A stretch of DNA of 64,000 bases, taken from positions 1-64,000 of the forward strand of contig NZ_VKAA01000013.1 in NCBI RefSeq assembly GCF_007096635.1, in the 5' to 3' direction. Position numbers and translations under genes: made by a program. Positions 26,599-35,505 of the stretch are shown here, piece after piece. Source of the DNA: Mycolicibacterium sp. 018/SC-01/001. GTDB lineage: Bacteria > Actinomycetota > Actinomycetes > Mycobacteriales > Mycobacteriaceae. The notes under the pieces are model-generated. The model was not told the origin of the DNA and ran no database searches. It saw nothing but the letters and a program-made list of their open reading frames with translations. Within the stretch, counting starts at the first letter, position 1. Each line of letters begins with the position of its first letter.

Positions 26599-27042
26599 GT
26601 GACCGCACGTCGATTGCTCCTGCTCAACGGGCCGAACCTGAACCTGCTCGGCACCCGGCAGCCCGAGGTGTACGGATCGACCACGCTCGCCCAGATCGAG
26701 GCACGGGTGAGCGAGGTGGCCGCCGAACACGATCTGGCTGTGCGCGCGGTGCAGAGCAACCACGAGGGCGAACTCGTCGACGCCATCCAGGCGGCGCGCG
26801 AAGACTGCGTCGCGATCGTGATCAACCCTGCGGCCTACAGTCACACCTCGATCGCCATCGCCGATGCGCTGCGCTCGGTCGACCTGCCGGTTGCCGAGGT
26901 GCACCTGAGTAACATCCATGCACGCGAACAGTTTCGGCACCACTCGTATGTGTCGGCCGTGGCGGAGATGGTGGTCGCCGGCGCCGGTCCGCTCGGCTAC
27001 GAGATGGCGGTCCGGTATCTGGCGGACAGGCTCGCGCCGTGA
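26599..27042 (+). CDS. aroQ: Type II 3-dehydroquinate dehydratase
   Basis: The 147-residue enzyme shows LLLLNGPNLNLLGTRQPEVYG (catalytic Tyr and Arg), VQSNHEGELVDAI, NPAAYSHTSIAIADAL and EVHLSNIHARE(Q)FRHHS, all type II motifs. It dehydrates 3-dehydroquinate in the shikimate pathway. The GTG start has TACCGT at 26587-26592, 6 bases upstream, suggesting a leaderless transcript. From memory mycobacterial aroQ normally sits in the aroC-K-B cluster, so this may be a second copy or a relocated one. The next gene overlaps by 4 bases. Confidence 0.95.
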   Translation: MTARRLLLLNGPNLNLLGTRQPEVYGSTTLAQIEARVSEVAAEHDLAVRAVQSNHEGELVDAIQAAREDCVAIVINPAAYSHTSIAIADALRSVDLPVAEVHLSNIHAREQFRHHSYVSAVAEMVVAGAGPLGYEMAVRYLADRLAP

Positions 27043-27452
27043 CCCCGGGGCCGGTGCGGGTGGCCGGGGTGATCGCCGGCCTGCAGGGTGCGCTGGCGCT
27101 CGTCATGGCCGCCGTTCTCGTCGTGCGCGAAGCCGCCGGCCATCACGAGGACGCGATCAGCGGGTACGGCACCGCGGTGTGGTTCGTCGTGATGGGCTCG
27201 GCCGTCGCGGCCGCCGGCTGGGCCCTGCTGACCGGACGCCGGTGGGGTCGCGGCATCGCGGTGTTCGCCAACCTCGTGCTGCTCGGAGTGGCCTGGTACG
27301 TGTTCAGTTCCGGGCAGCTCGGCTATGCGATCGTGGTGGCCGCCGCGTCGATCGCGGTGCTGGCGCTGCTGTTCAGCCCCGCCGGGCTGGCCTGGTTCAC
27401 TCAGGCGGATTCCGATGCGAGCGCGGACAATTCGGGCCCCGACACCCGGTAG
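27039..27452 (+). CDS. Small integral membrane protein (Rv3217c-like)
   Basis: The 137-residue protein has four predicted transmembrane helices (about 6-27, 46-64, 74-92, 98-118) and a short hydrophilic tail. No functional motif is visible. GTG 27039 overlaps the aroQ stop by 4 bases. Its last 52 bases overlap the convergent GNAT gene. Confidence 0.8.
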   Translation: MTPGPVRVAGVIAGLQGALALVMAAVLVVREAAGHHEDAISGYGTAVWFVVMGSAVAAAGWALLTGRRWGRGIAVFANLVLLGVAWYVFSSGQLGYAIVVAAASIAVLALLFSPAGLAWFTQADSDASADNSGPDTR

Positions 27453-27886
27453 GTGATCCACTCGTTCTGCGGTCGCCCACCCACCGCGTCGTAGAGCGCG
27501 ATCGCGTTGGCGTTCCAGTCGAGCACTGCCCACGTGAGGCGGGTGTAGCCGTTGTCGACACATTCGCGGGCCAGCGTCGCCAACAGCCGGCGCGCCAGCC
27601 CGCGGCGCCGGAAAGCCGGGCGCACGAACAGATCCTCGAGATACACGCCGGCCACGCCGTCCCACGTCGAGAAGTTGCGGAACCACAGTGCACCGCCCGC
27701 GGCCTGCCCGTCGACCTCAGCCAGCAGGCCGAAGACCACCGGATTCTCTCCGAACAGCGCGTCGCGCAACGCGGTTTCGGTCACGGTGCACTCCGCCGAC
27801 GCGCGCTCGAAGGCGGCCAGTTCGTGGATCATCGCGACCAGCTCGGCTTCGTCGCCCGGTCGCACCACGCGGATCGACTCACTCAT
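27401..27886 (-). CDS. GNAT-family N-acetyltransferase (Rv3216-like)
   Basis: The 161-residue acetyltransferase has the acetyl-CoA loop RPAFRRRGLARRLLATLA (about 90-107) and a C-terminal strand with VLDWNANAIALYDAVGG, close to diamine or amino-acid acetyltransferases. The acceptor is unknown. The ATG at 27886 overlaps the entC stop by 8 bases, implying coupling to the upstream isochorismate synthase. A GTG one codon earlier (27889) is an alternative. It overlaps the convergent membrane protein gene by 52 bases. Confidence 0.88.
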   Translation of the reverse strand: MSESIRVVRPGDEAELVAMIHELAAFERASAECTVTETALRDALFGENPVVFGLLAEVDGQAAGGALWFRNFSTWDGVAGVYLEDLFVRPAFRRRGLARRLLATLARECVDNGYTRLTWAVLDWNANAIALYDAVGGRPQNEWITYRVSGPELSALASESA

Positions 27887-28979
27887 CACGCACTCCCAAC
27901 GCCGCCAGAATGGTCTTGAACTTGGTTGTCGTCTCGGCCAATTCGTCGTCAGGATCGGACTCGGCGACGATGCCGCCGCCGGAGTGCGCGGTCGCGGATC
28001 GGCGATCGGCCGACAGCTGCGCGCAGCGGATGGACACGACCCAGCGACCGTCACCACGCTGATCGCACCAGCCCACCGCGCCCGCGTAGAAGCCCCGGTC
28101 GCCTTCGAGCTCGGTGATCAGTTCGGTTGCGGCGGCGGTGGGGGAGCCGCCGACCGCCGGGGTCGGGTGCAGGGCGATCGCGAGATCCAGTGCCGTCGTC
28201 GACGTGTCCCGTAGGCGGCCGGTGATCGGTGTGTACAGATGCCACACCGCGGCCGTTTTGGTCAGCTGCGGTTCCCCGCCGATCTCCAGTTCGGCGCACA
28301 GCGGCTCGAGGGCTGCCCGTAACGCATCGACCACGAGCTGGTGCTCGTGCCGATTCTTGGCCGAATCCGCCAACGCCGCACCACTTTTCGCATCGGCGTC
28401 CGGATCGGACAGTCGAGGCGCCGAGCCCGCGAACGGCCGGCAGGTGACCTGCTGGCCGCGCCGCTCCACCAGCAGTTCCGGGCTGGCCCCGATCAGCGCA
28501 GTGCCGGAGTGCCCCTCGCCCGCCGCGGACAGGTCGACGAGGTACTTCGTGGCGTGCGCGTCATTGCCGGCGAGCCGGTGCAGGAGCGTCCGTGCATCGA
28601 TCGGGCCGTCTGCGCTCACGGTCAGCGCCCGGGCGAGAACCACCTTGTCCAGCGCTGTCGCCGGGTCGGCGAGTCGCTGCACGGCGACCGCGACGCGGCG
28701 GCGGTGCTCCTCGGCGTCGGGAACGGTCGCGCTGATGCGCACCGGCGGCAGTTCCCGCAACGGCCACGACGGCAGATCGGGAGAGAAGCGGATCGTCTGG
28801 GGACGGAACAGTGCCCCCGGTTGGTTCAGGTCGAACGGGAGCGCCCCGACGACGATCGGAGCGCTGTGCGACGCGAGCGCCGCCCGCGCGTCGGCGATGC
28901 GCGGGAATGCGGTGTGCACACCGTCGGCGACCACGACCTCGTCGGGTCCGGCGAGGACGAATGTCGGCTCACGGGTCAC
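27879..28979 (-). CDS. entC: Isochorismate synthase (EntC/MenF type)
   Basis: The 366-residue enzyme converts chorismate to isochorismate for menaquinone or salicylate/mycobactin synthesis. Chorismate-binding motifs include LDKVVLARAL, GASPELLVERRG, FAGSAPRL, HPTPAVGGSPT and FYAGAVGWCDQRGDG. GTG 28979 overlaps the gpm2 stop by 4 bases, and this start gives a length near the roughly 370 residues I recall for the M. tuberculosis enzyme. The open frame extends to 29054 but those residues are unrelated Arg-rich sequence. Confidence 0.92.
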   Translation of the reverse strand: MTREPTFVLAGPDEVVVADGVHTAFPRIADARAALASHSAPIVVGALPFDLNQPGALFRPQTIRFSPDLPSWPLRELPPVRISATVPDAEEHRRRVAVAVQRLADPATALDKVVLARALTVSADGPIDARTLLHRLAGNDAHATKYLVDLSAAGEGHSGTALIGASPELLVERRGQQVTCRPFAGSAPRLSDPDADAKSGAALADSAKNRHEHQLVVDALRAALEPLCAELEIGGEPQLTKTAAVWHLYTPITGRLRDTSTTALDLAIALHPTPAVGGSPTAAATELITELEGDRGFYAGAVGWCDQRGDGRWVVSIRCAQLSADRRSATAHSGGGIVAESDPDDELAETTTKFKTILAALGVRDE

Positions 28980-29587
28980 GTCGACACGGCCGGATCGGGA
29001 CGGCCGGTCAACCCGAGCGCGCTGAGCTGACGCACCCCGTGCTCGAAGCCGCACACCGCGATCGACACCGCCGGCATCGCGAAGCGGATGCCTTCGTACA
29101 CCGGTTGTTCGATCCAGCGGGTGATCACCGCGCGGGAGAAGTGCCCGTGTCCGACGAACACCACGTCGCGCGTCTCCATGTGCTCGAGCGCGAGGGCGAT
29201 GGCGCGGTCGGCGCGCTCACAGACCTGCGCGGTGGTCTCCCCGCCCGGGCAGCCGTGCGTCCACACCAGCCAGTTGGGAACCGCCTTGCGGATCTCCTCG
29301 GTCGTCGTGCCCTCGTAGTCGCCGTAGTCCCACTCGCTGATCAGCGGGTCGATCTCGTCGACGTGCAGTCCCGCGAGTTCGGCGGTGGTCCGGGCCCGCT
29401 GGCGCGGGCTGCTGACCACGAAGGGGTTCTGCAGGCGCAGTTGGGTGACGGTCTCGGCGGCGGCCGCGGCCTGCGCACGTCCGTGCTCGGTGAGTTCGAG
29501 ATCCGTGCGTCCGGTGTGCTTTCCGGATTTCGACCATTCGGTCTCGCCGTGGCGGAGCAGGATCAGCCGGTGTTGCAGAAGGGCCAC
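28976..29587 (-). CDS. gpm2: Acid phosphatase of histidine phosphatase superfamily (Gpm2/Rv3214)
   Basis: The 203-residue protein opens with LILLRHGETEWS, the phosphohistidine RHG motif, and carries the second catalytic His in FVGHGHFSRAVI. It is the length I recall for Rv3214, which was annotated as a phosphoglycerate mutase but reported to act as an acid phosphatase. The GTG at 29587 starts 9 codons before the RHG motif; the longer frame to 29686 adds unrelated sequence. It heads the gpm2-entC-GNAT unit with overlapping stops and starts, and is divergent from the ParA-like gene. Confidence 0.92.
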   Translation of the reverse strand: MALLQHRLILLRHGETEWSKSGKHTGRTDLELTEHGRAQAAAAAETVTQLRLQNPFVVSSPRQRARTTAELAGLHVDEIDPLISEWDYGDYEGTTTEEIRKAVPNWLVWTHGCPGGETTAQVCERADRAIALALEHMETRDVVFVGHGHFSRAVITRWIEQPVYEGIRFAMPAVSIAVCGFEHGVRQLSALGLTGRPDPAVST

Positions 29588-29660
29588 AGTGTCCGATTCT
29601 GCCGCACCCGCGGCACCACCGAACGGCGCGGTGGTGCACAGGCGTGCCAAGATGGGTGCT

Positions 29661-30455
29661 GTGACGCGGGTACTGGCGGTCGCCAATCAAAAGGGTGGGG
29701 TCGCCAAAACGACGACGGTGGCATCGCTGGGCGCGGCGATGGTCGAACTGGGCAAGCGGGTGCTGCTCGTCGACCTCGATCCTCAGGGCTGTCTGACGTT
29801 CTCGTTGGGCCAGGACCCCGACAAGCTCGCCGTGTCGGTGCACGAGGTGCTGCTCGGCGACGTCGAGCCCGACGCGGCGCTCGTGGACACCGCGGAGGGC
29901 ATGACCCTGCTGCCGGCCAACATCGACCTGGCGGGTGCCGAGGCCATGCTCTTGATGCGTGCTGGCCGCGAGTACGCGCTCAAACGGGCCCTGGCGAAGA
30001 TCGGGGACAGCTTCGACGTGGTGGTCATCGACTGCCCGCCGTCGCTGGGTGTGCTGACGCTCAACGGTCTCACCGCGGCGGACGAGGTCGTGGTGCCGCT
30101 GCAGTGTGAGACGCTGGCGCACCGTGGTGTGGGGCAGTTCCTGCGCACCATCAACGACGTGCAGCAGATCACCAACGCCGACCTCAAGCTGCTCGGCGCG
30201 CTGCCCACCCTCTACGACTCACGCACCACCCACAGCCGCGACGTGCTGTTCGACGTCGCCGACCGCTACGGGCTCCCGGTGCTGGCCCCGCCGATCCCGC
30301 GCACGGTGCGCTTCGCCGAAGCGAGCGCGTCGGGCTCGTCGGTGCTGACGGGCCGCAAGAACAAGGGTGCGATGGCCTACCGCGAGTTCGCCGAATCGCT
30401 GCTCAAACACTGGAAGAACGGCAAGTCGCTCGCGACGTTCACACCCGAGCTCTGA
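29661..30455 (+). CDS. ParA-family ATPase (Rv3213c-like)
   Basis: The 264-residue ATPase has the deviant Walker A NQKGGVAKTTT (about 9-19), Walker A' LLVDLDPQGCLTFSLG and Walker B VVIDCPPSLGVLTLNG. No parB partner or parS site is nearby, so it is not the chromosome-segregation ParA. It more likely positions some other cargo. The GTG at 29661 fits homologues and has CAAGAT at 29648-29653, 7 bases upstream; ATG 29652 is the alternative. It ends 6 bases from the convergent Rv3212-like gene. Confidence 0.93.
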   Translation: MTRVLAVANQKGGVAKTTTVASLGAAMVELGKRVLLVDLDPQGCLTFSLGQDPDKLAVSVHEVLLGDVEPDAALVDTAEGMTLLPANIDLAGAEAMLLMRAGREYALKRALAKIGDSFDVVVIDCPPSLGVLTLNGLTAADEVVVPLQCETLAHRGVGQFLRTINDVQQITNADLKLLGALPTLYDSRTTHSRDVLFDVADRYGLPVLAPPIPRTVRFAEASASGSSVLTGRKNKGAMAYREFAESLLKHWKNGKSLATFTPEL

Positions 30456-30461
30456 CCGGCT

Positions 30462-31676
30462 CTACCCGGACAGGCCGACGAGCTCGCCGCCACGCTGCTC
30501 CACGAGCATCGATCCCGCCACCGCAGGCACGATCGGTCCGGTGACCGGCGCCCGCTGCAGGTCGATGTGTCGTTCCCCGGCTCCGCTCACCGGATCGAAG
30601 ACGTCGTAGCCGGTGGTGACAGGCACCAGCAGTTTGCCCGCCATCATCGTCGCCGGCCCCACCGGTGCGTTGCCGCCCTTGGCGGCGACGGTGTACCGAT
30701 AACGAAAACCGTTGGCCGAGAACACCATCACCGAGTCGCCGGTCCACCAGGTGATCAGGTCCCCGACGCGCGACACCGTCGCGTCGGGCGTCGGCGCGGC
30801 GGGTACGACGGTGCTGTCGACAGTCGCTCCGGTCTCGTCGACGATGTCCAACCGCGGCTTCGGCGTGGGCACATAGAGCGCGGTCGTGGTGTCCGACACG
30901 GCGACCACGCGTGCCCCGGTGCCGTCGGCCACTCCCTTCTGTGGGACGTACTTGAGCTCCGGGGTGTCCTCCTCGTCGGACGGGCGCAGCAGGGTCAGCC
31001 GCACGTCGCGCTGATGTGGGCACGCTTCGAGCACCGACACCGCCGTGGAACTCGCCGCGGCCGAGGTGAAGCGGCACTGCGGGGAGGCGGGCTTGCCCGG
31101 GTTCAACGGCGCGTCGAGCGCGCCGTAGCTGAGCATCCGCACCAGGTCTGAACGCCACATCTCCAGCCGGGTGTCCCCGGCAGACAGCACGGTGGTGCCG
31201 TCACCGGAGAGCGTGACCTTCTTGTCGGCGTAGCTGCTCCGCGTGGGGCCTCGCATACCGGTCCGCGCGTCCACAGAGCTGACCTGCCCGCATCCCCGGA
31301 CGTCGGTATACACGGCAACCGCATAGTTGTAGACCGACGTGACTCCGCACAGGTCGAGGTCGCGGGTGTAACTCCACAGCGTCTCGCCCGTGCTCGGGTC
31401 GCGACCCTCCATGGTGCGGCCGTCGCCGGTGACCACAGCGCCGGCGACGACGAGCGGTTGGCTGGTCCGGGCGCTGGCCGCGGTCCACGCCTGGCGCAGC
31501 GTCGCGGGGACGGCGGTCGCGGGCGTGAGGGTGGGGACGGGCGCCGCCGCCGGCGTGCTGATGGTCGCCCTCGCATCGCTGGTCCACCAGATGACGGCTG
31601 CGACGAGAGCGACGACGGCGGCGATCGCCACGGCCGCCACCACGTCTGCGCGGGTGCGGCGCTCGGGTCTGACCAT
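30462..31676 (-). CDS. Membrane-anchored beta-propeller-like protein (Rv3212-type)
   Basis: The 404-residue protein has a short Arg-rich cytoplasmic N-terminus, one transmembrane helix (about 11-31) and an extracytoplasmic domain of repeated strands (for example MEGRDPSTGETLWSYTRDL and GYDVFDPVSGAGE) that resembles PQQ-type propellers. The function is unknown. It starts 6 bases after the rhlE stop and is therefore likely cotranscribed with the helicase. Confidence 0.82.
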   Translation of the reverse strand: MVRPERRTRADVVAAVAIAAVVALVAAVIWWTSDARATISTPAAAPVPTLTPATAVPATLRQAWTAASARTSQPLVVAGAVVTGDGRTMEGRDPSTGETLWSYTRDLDLCGVTSVYNYAVAVYTDVRGCGQVSSVDARTGMRGPTRSSYADKKVTLSGDGTTVLSAGDTRLEMWRSDLVRMLSYGALDAPLNPGKPASPQCRFTSAAASSTAVSVLEACPHQRDVRLTLLRPSDEEDTPELKYVPQKGVADGTGARVVAVSDTTTALYVPTPKPRLDIVDETGATVDSTVVPAAPTPDATVSRVGDLITWWTGDSVMVFSANGFRYRYTVAAKGGNAPVGPATMMAGKLLVPVTTGYDVFDPVSGAGERHIDLQRAPVTGPIVPAVAGSMLVEQRGGELVGLSG

Positions 31677-31682
31677 GCGGCG

Positions 31683-33152
31683 CTAGTTGGCGGCCGCGGC
31701 CTTGTTCGGCCGGCGCCGGCGACGCCGCCGCGGGGCCCGCGGGGCCTCGCCGGAGTCGGCTGCCTGCGCCGCCCCGTCGGCGGGCTGTTCGACGGTCTCC
31801 GGGTGCGATCCGACCGGTTCTCCGCCACGGGTGCGGCGCCGGCTGCGGTTGCGGGCCGGCCGTTCGGTGCGTTCGCGGGGCTCGCGGGCGGGCTTGTCGG
31901 TGCTGCGGCTGGGCTTGCCGATCGAGCCGCCGGCGTCGGTCGGGATGTTCAGCTCTTCGTACAGGTGGGGCGAGCTCGAGTACGTCTCCGCGGGGTCGGG
32001 AGTCTCGAGCCCCAGCGCCTTGTCGATCATCGCCCAGCGGGGCAGCTCGTCCCAGTCGACCAGCGTCACGGCGATGCCGGTCTTGCCGGCGCGGCCGGTG
32101 CGGCCGATGCGGTGCACGTAGGACTGCTCGTCCTCGGGGATCTGGAAGTTGATGACGTGGGTGATGTCGTCGATGTCGATGCCGCGGGCGGCGACATCGG
32201 TGGCGACGAGCACGTCGACGTCGCCGGTGCGGAACGCCTTGAGCGCCTTCTCCCGGGCGCCCTGTCCCAGATCGCCGTGCACGGCGCCGACCTTGAAGCC
32301 GCGCTCGGCGAGCTCGTCGGCGACCTTCTGGGCGGTGCGCTTGGTGCGGGTGAAGATCATCGTCGCGCCCCGGCCCTCGGCCTGCAGGATGCGGCTGACC
32401 ATCTCGACCTTGTCCAGAGCGTGCGCCCGGTAGGCGAACTGCTCGGTGGTGTCGTGGGTGGCCGACCCCTGGACGCCCTCGGCGCGGATGTGCGTCGGCT
32501 GGTTCATGAACGTGCGGGCGAGCGTGATGATCGGGTCCGGCATGGTGGCCGAGAACAGCATGGCCTGCCGCTCGGCGGGGATCTGCTTGAGGATGCGCTC
32601 GATGTCGGGCAGGAAGCCGAGGTCGAGCATCTCGTCGGCCTCGTCGAGGACCAGCGTCGAGAGCCCGCCGAGCTGCAGATGACCCTGCTGAGCGAGGTCG
32701 AGGAGGCGGCCCGGCGTCCCGACGACGACATCGACGCCCTTCTGCAGCGCCTCGATCTGCGGCTCGTAGGGGCGGCCGCCGTAGATCGCGGTCACGGTCA
32801 GCTTGCGCGATTCGTCGGCCCGCAGGTACTTCGAGGCGCCGACGAGGTCCTCGTAGACCTGGATGCACAGCTCACGGGTGGGCACGACGACCAGGGCCCG
32901 GGGAATGCCGGTCAGTGGCCGCGCGGTGTCGGTGCTGATCCGGTGCAGCAGCGGAACACCGAACGCGAACGTCTTGCCCATGCCGGTGCGGGCCTGGCCG
33001 ATGAGGTCGTCGCCGGCCAGGGCCAGCGGCAACGTCAGCTCTTGGATAGCGAAGGCGTGTTCGATGCCGTTCTCGGCGAGGGCGCGCACGATCTCGTCGC
33101 GCACCCCCAGCGCGGCGAACGTCGGGGTGGGATGCGGGGTCACAGGTGTCAT
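31683..33152 (-). CDS. rhlE: DEAD-box RNA helicase RhlE
   Basis: The 489-residue helicase has the Q motif FAIQELTLPLAL, Walker A ARTGMGKT, PTRELCIQV, DEAD in LVLDEADEMLDLGF, SAT in FSATMPD and HRIGRTGRAGK. The C-terminal about 110 residues are Arg/Pro-rich and likely bind RNA. It acts in RNA turnover and ribosome assembly, especially in the cold. I chose ATG 33152; an in-frame ATG at 33179 is possible and would add nine residues. The 265-base divergent region upstream presumably holds its leader and promoter; I see no specific element in it beyond the ferritin-like gene's -10 box. Confidence 0.95.
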   Translation of the reverse strand: MTPVTPHPTPTFAALGVRDEIVRALAENGIEHAFAIQELTLPLALAGDDLIGQARTGMGKTFAFGVPLLHRISTDTARPLTGIPRALVVVPTRELCIQVYEDLVGASKYLRADESRKLTVTAIYGGRPYEPQIEALQKGVDVVVGTPGRLLDLAQQGHLQLGGLSTLVLDEADEMLDLGFLPDIERILKQIPAERQAMLFSATMPDPIITLARTFMNQPTHIRAEGVQGSATHDTTEQFAYRAHALDKVEMVSRILQAEGRGATMIFTRTKRTAQKVADELAERGFKVGAVHGDLGQGAREKALKAFRTGDVDVLVATDVAARGIDIDDITHVINFQIPEDEQSYVHRIGRTGRAGKTGIAVTLVDWDELPRWAMIDKALGLETPDPAETYSSSPHLYEELNIPTDAGGSIGKPSRSTDKPAREPRERTERPARNRSRRRTRGGEPVGSHPETVEQPADGAAQAADSGEAPRAPRRRRRRRPNKAAAAN

Positions 33153-33404
33153 GAAGAGAAGAAGCCTTTCACTTGTCATCTCATGCGTTGTCCACGCGCG
33201 CACGAGTTGAGAAGTGAACTTCGCCGGGCCCAGCTCCACGGGGGCGGGCCTGCGGCAACTCGAGACTGTGCACGCACATTGCCACGGTGCCTGCGGCGTG
33301 TCACACGCCAGCCCTGACCTGGTTCGATCGGTCGGCCGATCCGCCGACACCGTGGTCCATGCTAGCCGGTCGGCGGCTGCCCAGTCACATTCACCGGTCC
33401 GGTC

Positions 33405-33410
33405 TACAGT
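33405..33410 (+). promoter_or_regulatory. Candidate -10 box of the ferritin-like gene
   Basis: TACAGT fits TAnnnT and ends 7 bases before the ATG at 33418, consistent with a leaderless transcript. No Shine-Dalgarno sequence is present. Confidence 0.5.
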
Positions 33411-33417
33411 TGCAGCC

Positions 33418-34128
33418 ATGACTTCCACGCCGCCGGCGGCCTCTGCATCTGCTCCCGCAGCGCAGCCGAGCGCCGCCGCCGCGGCACTTGCGGCCGACCA
33501 TCCCGGCGTCGTCGAACTGTTCGCACTGCTGGCATATGGCGAGGTCGCAGCGTTCTACCGGCTGACCGAGGAAGCGCGGATGGCGCCGAACCTGCGGGGC
33601 CGGATCAACATGGCCAGCATGGCCGCCGCGGAGATGAACCACTACGAGGTGCTGCGCGACGAGCTGGAGAAGCGCGGTGTCGACGTGGTCCCCGCGATGA
33701 CGCGCTACGCCTCGGCTCTGGAGAACTATCACCGCCTGACGACACCGAGCACCTGGCTCGAGGCGTTGGTCAAGACCTATGTCGGTGACGCGCTGGCGGC
33801 CGATTTCTACCTGGAGATCGCCGACGCGATGCCCGGCGCGGTCGCCGACGTCATCAGATCCGTGCTGTCGGAGACCGGCCACTCGCAGTTCGTGGTCGCC
33901 GAGGTGCGGGCGGCGGTGACGGCCAGCGATCGGCAGCGCCATCGTCTGGCGCTGTGGTCGCGGCGGCTACTCGGAGAGGCCATCACGCAGGCGCAGTACG
34001 TGCTGGCCGAGCACGACGAACTCGTCGACCTGGTGATGTCGGCCGGTGGGCTCTCGCAGATCACCGAGTTCTTCGACCGGCTGCAGCAGACCCACAGCAC
34101 CCGCATGCAGGAGCTGGGGCTGGCCTGA
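33418..34128 (+). CDS. Ferritin-like (MiaE-type) fold protein
   Basis: The 236-residue mostly helical protein belongs to the ferritin-like group related to tRNA hydroxylase MiaE. Possible di-iron ligands are visible in order: Glu in YGEVAAFYR, ExxH in AAEMNHYE, an acidic residue in AADFYLEIAD and ExxH in SETGHSQFV. The N-terminal about 25 residues are Ala/Pro-rich. The ATG at 33418 is supported by a -10 box 7 bases upstream. It is convergent with the MmpS-like gene (6-base gap). Confidence 0.8.
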   Translation: MTSTPPAASASAPAAQPSAAAAALAADHPGVVELFALLAYGEVAAFYRLTEEARMAPNLRGRINMASMAAAEMNHYEVLRDELEKRGVDVVPAMTRYASALENYHRLTTPSTWLEALVKTYVGDALAADFYLEIADAMPGAVADVIRSVLSETGHSQFVVAEVRAAVTASDRQRHRLALWSRRLLGEAITQAQYVLAEHDELVDLVMSAGGLSQITEFFDRLQQTHSTRMQELGLA

Positions 34129-34134
34129 TCCCTG

Positions 34135-34956
34135 TCAGCGGGTGCAGTTGGTGATGATCGAGTTGCCGTTCTGCGCCGCGATCACCGCGCCGTTGGCGTC
34201 GAGGACCTCGCAGTTCAGCTGACCGGTGAGGCTGGTCCCGGTCACCGAACTGAGCGTCACACCGGGGTCCAGCGTGATCGTCTTCGACCAGGGCAGCGCG
34301 ACGTTGACGTCGGTCTGCAGTGCCCCCTGGGAATCGGTGTAGATGACGGTGACCAGATCGAGGAGACCCTTCGTACCGGTGATGCGGTAGGTCACCGTGC
34401 CGGGTGCGGTCGACGCCGGCGGGGGAGCCGCCTGCGGTGCGGGCAGCAGCGGCGCGGCGGGCGCCGGGACCGGCAGCTGCGCGGTGGGGGTCGGGGAGAT
34501 CGTGGTGACCGTCTCGGCGGGCAGCGAGGGTTGGGGCACCGGCGCGGCCGCCCGCGGTGCGGACGACGGCTCGGGCGCCGACGAGGTGCTGGGAGCCGAC
34601 GAGGTGTCCGACGCGGTGTCTGACGCGATGGTCGCCGACACCGAACCGCTGTCCCCGCCGCCGAGGATCATGCTGGCCATGATGACTGCGACGAACAGGA
34701 CCGCCCCGGCCACGCCGGCGATCCACATCCAGCGCCGATCGACGCGCGCCTCGTCGAGGTAGTCGACGTCGTCCGGGTAGTCGGCGTCGTAATCGGCCTC
34801 GTAGTCCTCGTAGTCGAGTTCGTCGTCGTGGCGGGGGTGGACATCGGTGTCGCGGTCAGCGCCGTACCGGTCGTGGCGGCTGCGCCCGCGCGGGCTACGG
34901 ATGCGCTCGGTCGGCGTCAGGGCGTACGGCGATTGTGCGGTGTATGGCCTGTTCAT
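34135..34956 (-). CDS. MmpS-like membrane-anchored protein (Rv3209-type)
   Basis: The 273-residue protein has an acidic, Tyr/Asp-rich cytoplasmic tail (about 40-72), one transmembrane helix (about 76-98), a Pro/Ala/Ser linker of about 80 residues, and a C-terminal domain (about 183-273) of the MmpS type, with two Cys that could form a disulphide. MmpS proteins are accessory subunits of MmpL lipid exporters; no mmpL is adjacent. The role here is inferred from the fold only. Confidence 0.8.
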   Translation of the reverse strand: MNRPYTAQSPYALTPTERIRSPRGRSRHDRYGADRDTDVHPRHDDELDYEDYEADYDADYPDDVDYLDEARVDRRWMWIAGVAGAVLFVAVIMASMILGGGDSGSVSATIASDTASDTSSAPSTSSAPEPSSAPRAAAPVPQPSLPAETVTTISPTPTAQLPVPAPAAPLLPAPQAAPPPASTAPGTVTYRITGTKGLLDLVTVIYTDSQGALQTDVNVALPWSKTITLDPGVTLSSVTGTSLTGQLNCEVLDANGAVIAAQNGNSIITNCTR

Positions 34957-35231
34957 CCAGCTGTCCAGTCGTTGCTCTCGGCGTCGGTGCTATCGGCGTT
35001 GCGGGCCCGATGCTACGAACCCACCTGTGACGGGTGGGGCTGACGCGCCTGCTGTGGCGGTCACGGTCGGGACTCGGTTCGGTCGCTGCGCCGTTGCCTT
35101 CGTTGCCCGTCTCCGGTTCGCCGGGGTGGCCCGTCGCGGCGTTCGCTGACCGCGAAGGTCCCGGGCACGCATACCGGGGGTGCCGTCCACTAGCCTCCTG
35201 GAGAGAGATTCGACGACAGAAGGGTTCCGCT

Positions 35232-35492
35232 GTGGAGGTCAAGATCGGTGTCACCGACAGCCCGCGCGAGCTGGTCATCAGCAGCGCGCAGACGCCGGCC
35301 GAGGTGGAGAAACTGGTCACCGACGCGCTGGAGGCGGGCTCGGGCGTGTTGGCCCTGACCGACGAGAAGGGCCGCCGCTATCTCGTGCAGGCGGCACGCA
35401 TCGCCTACGTCGAGATCGGCGCCGCCGACGCGCGCCGGGTCGGGTTCGGTGTCGGAGCCGTGGGCGCGGAAGTGACGCGCTCGGCCGGCTGA
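35232..35492 (+). CDS. DUF3107 protein (TB9.4/Rv3208A-like)
   Basis: An 86-residue protein, MEVKIGVTDSPRELVISSA at its start, with the conserved ARIAYVEIGAADARRVGFG near the end. The family is small, conserved in actinobacteria and of unknown function. GTG 35232 follows AGAAGGG. TAGCCT at 35191-35196 is a good -10 candidate, giving a leader of about 29 bases. It is convergent with the TetR gene. Confidence 0.88.
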   Translation: MEVKIGVTDSPRELVISSAQTPAEVEKLVTDALEAGSGVLALTDEKGRRYLVQAARIAYVEIGAADARRVGFGVGAVGAEVTRSAG

Positions 35493-35505
35493 GCCGGCCG
35501 CGTGC

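Noticed and set aside
29661..30455. Chromosome-partitioning ParA with a nearby origin
   Set aside because: There is no parB, parS-like repeat or dnaA-box cluster in the window; the protein is the orphan ParA-like type.
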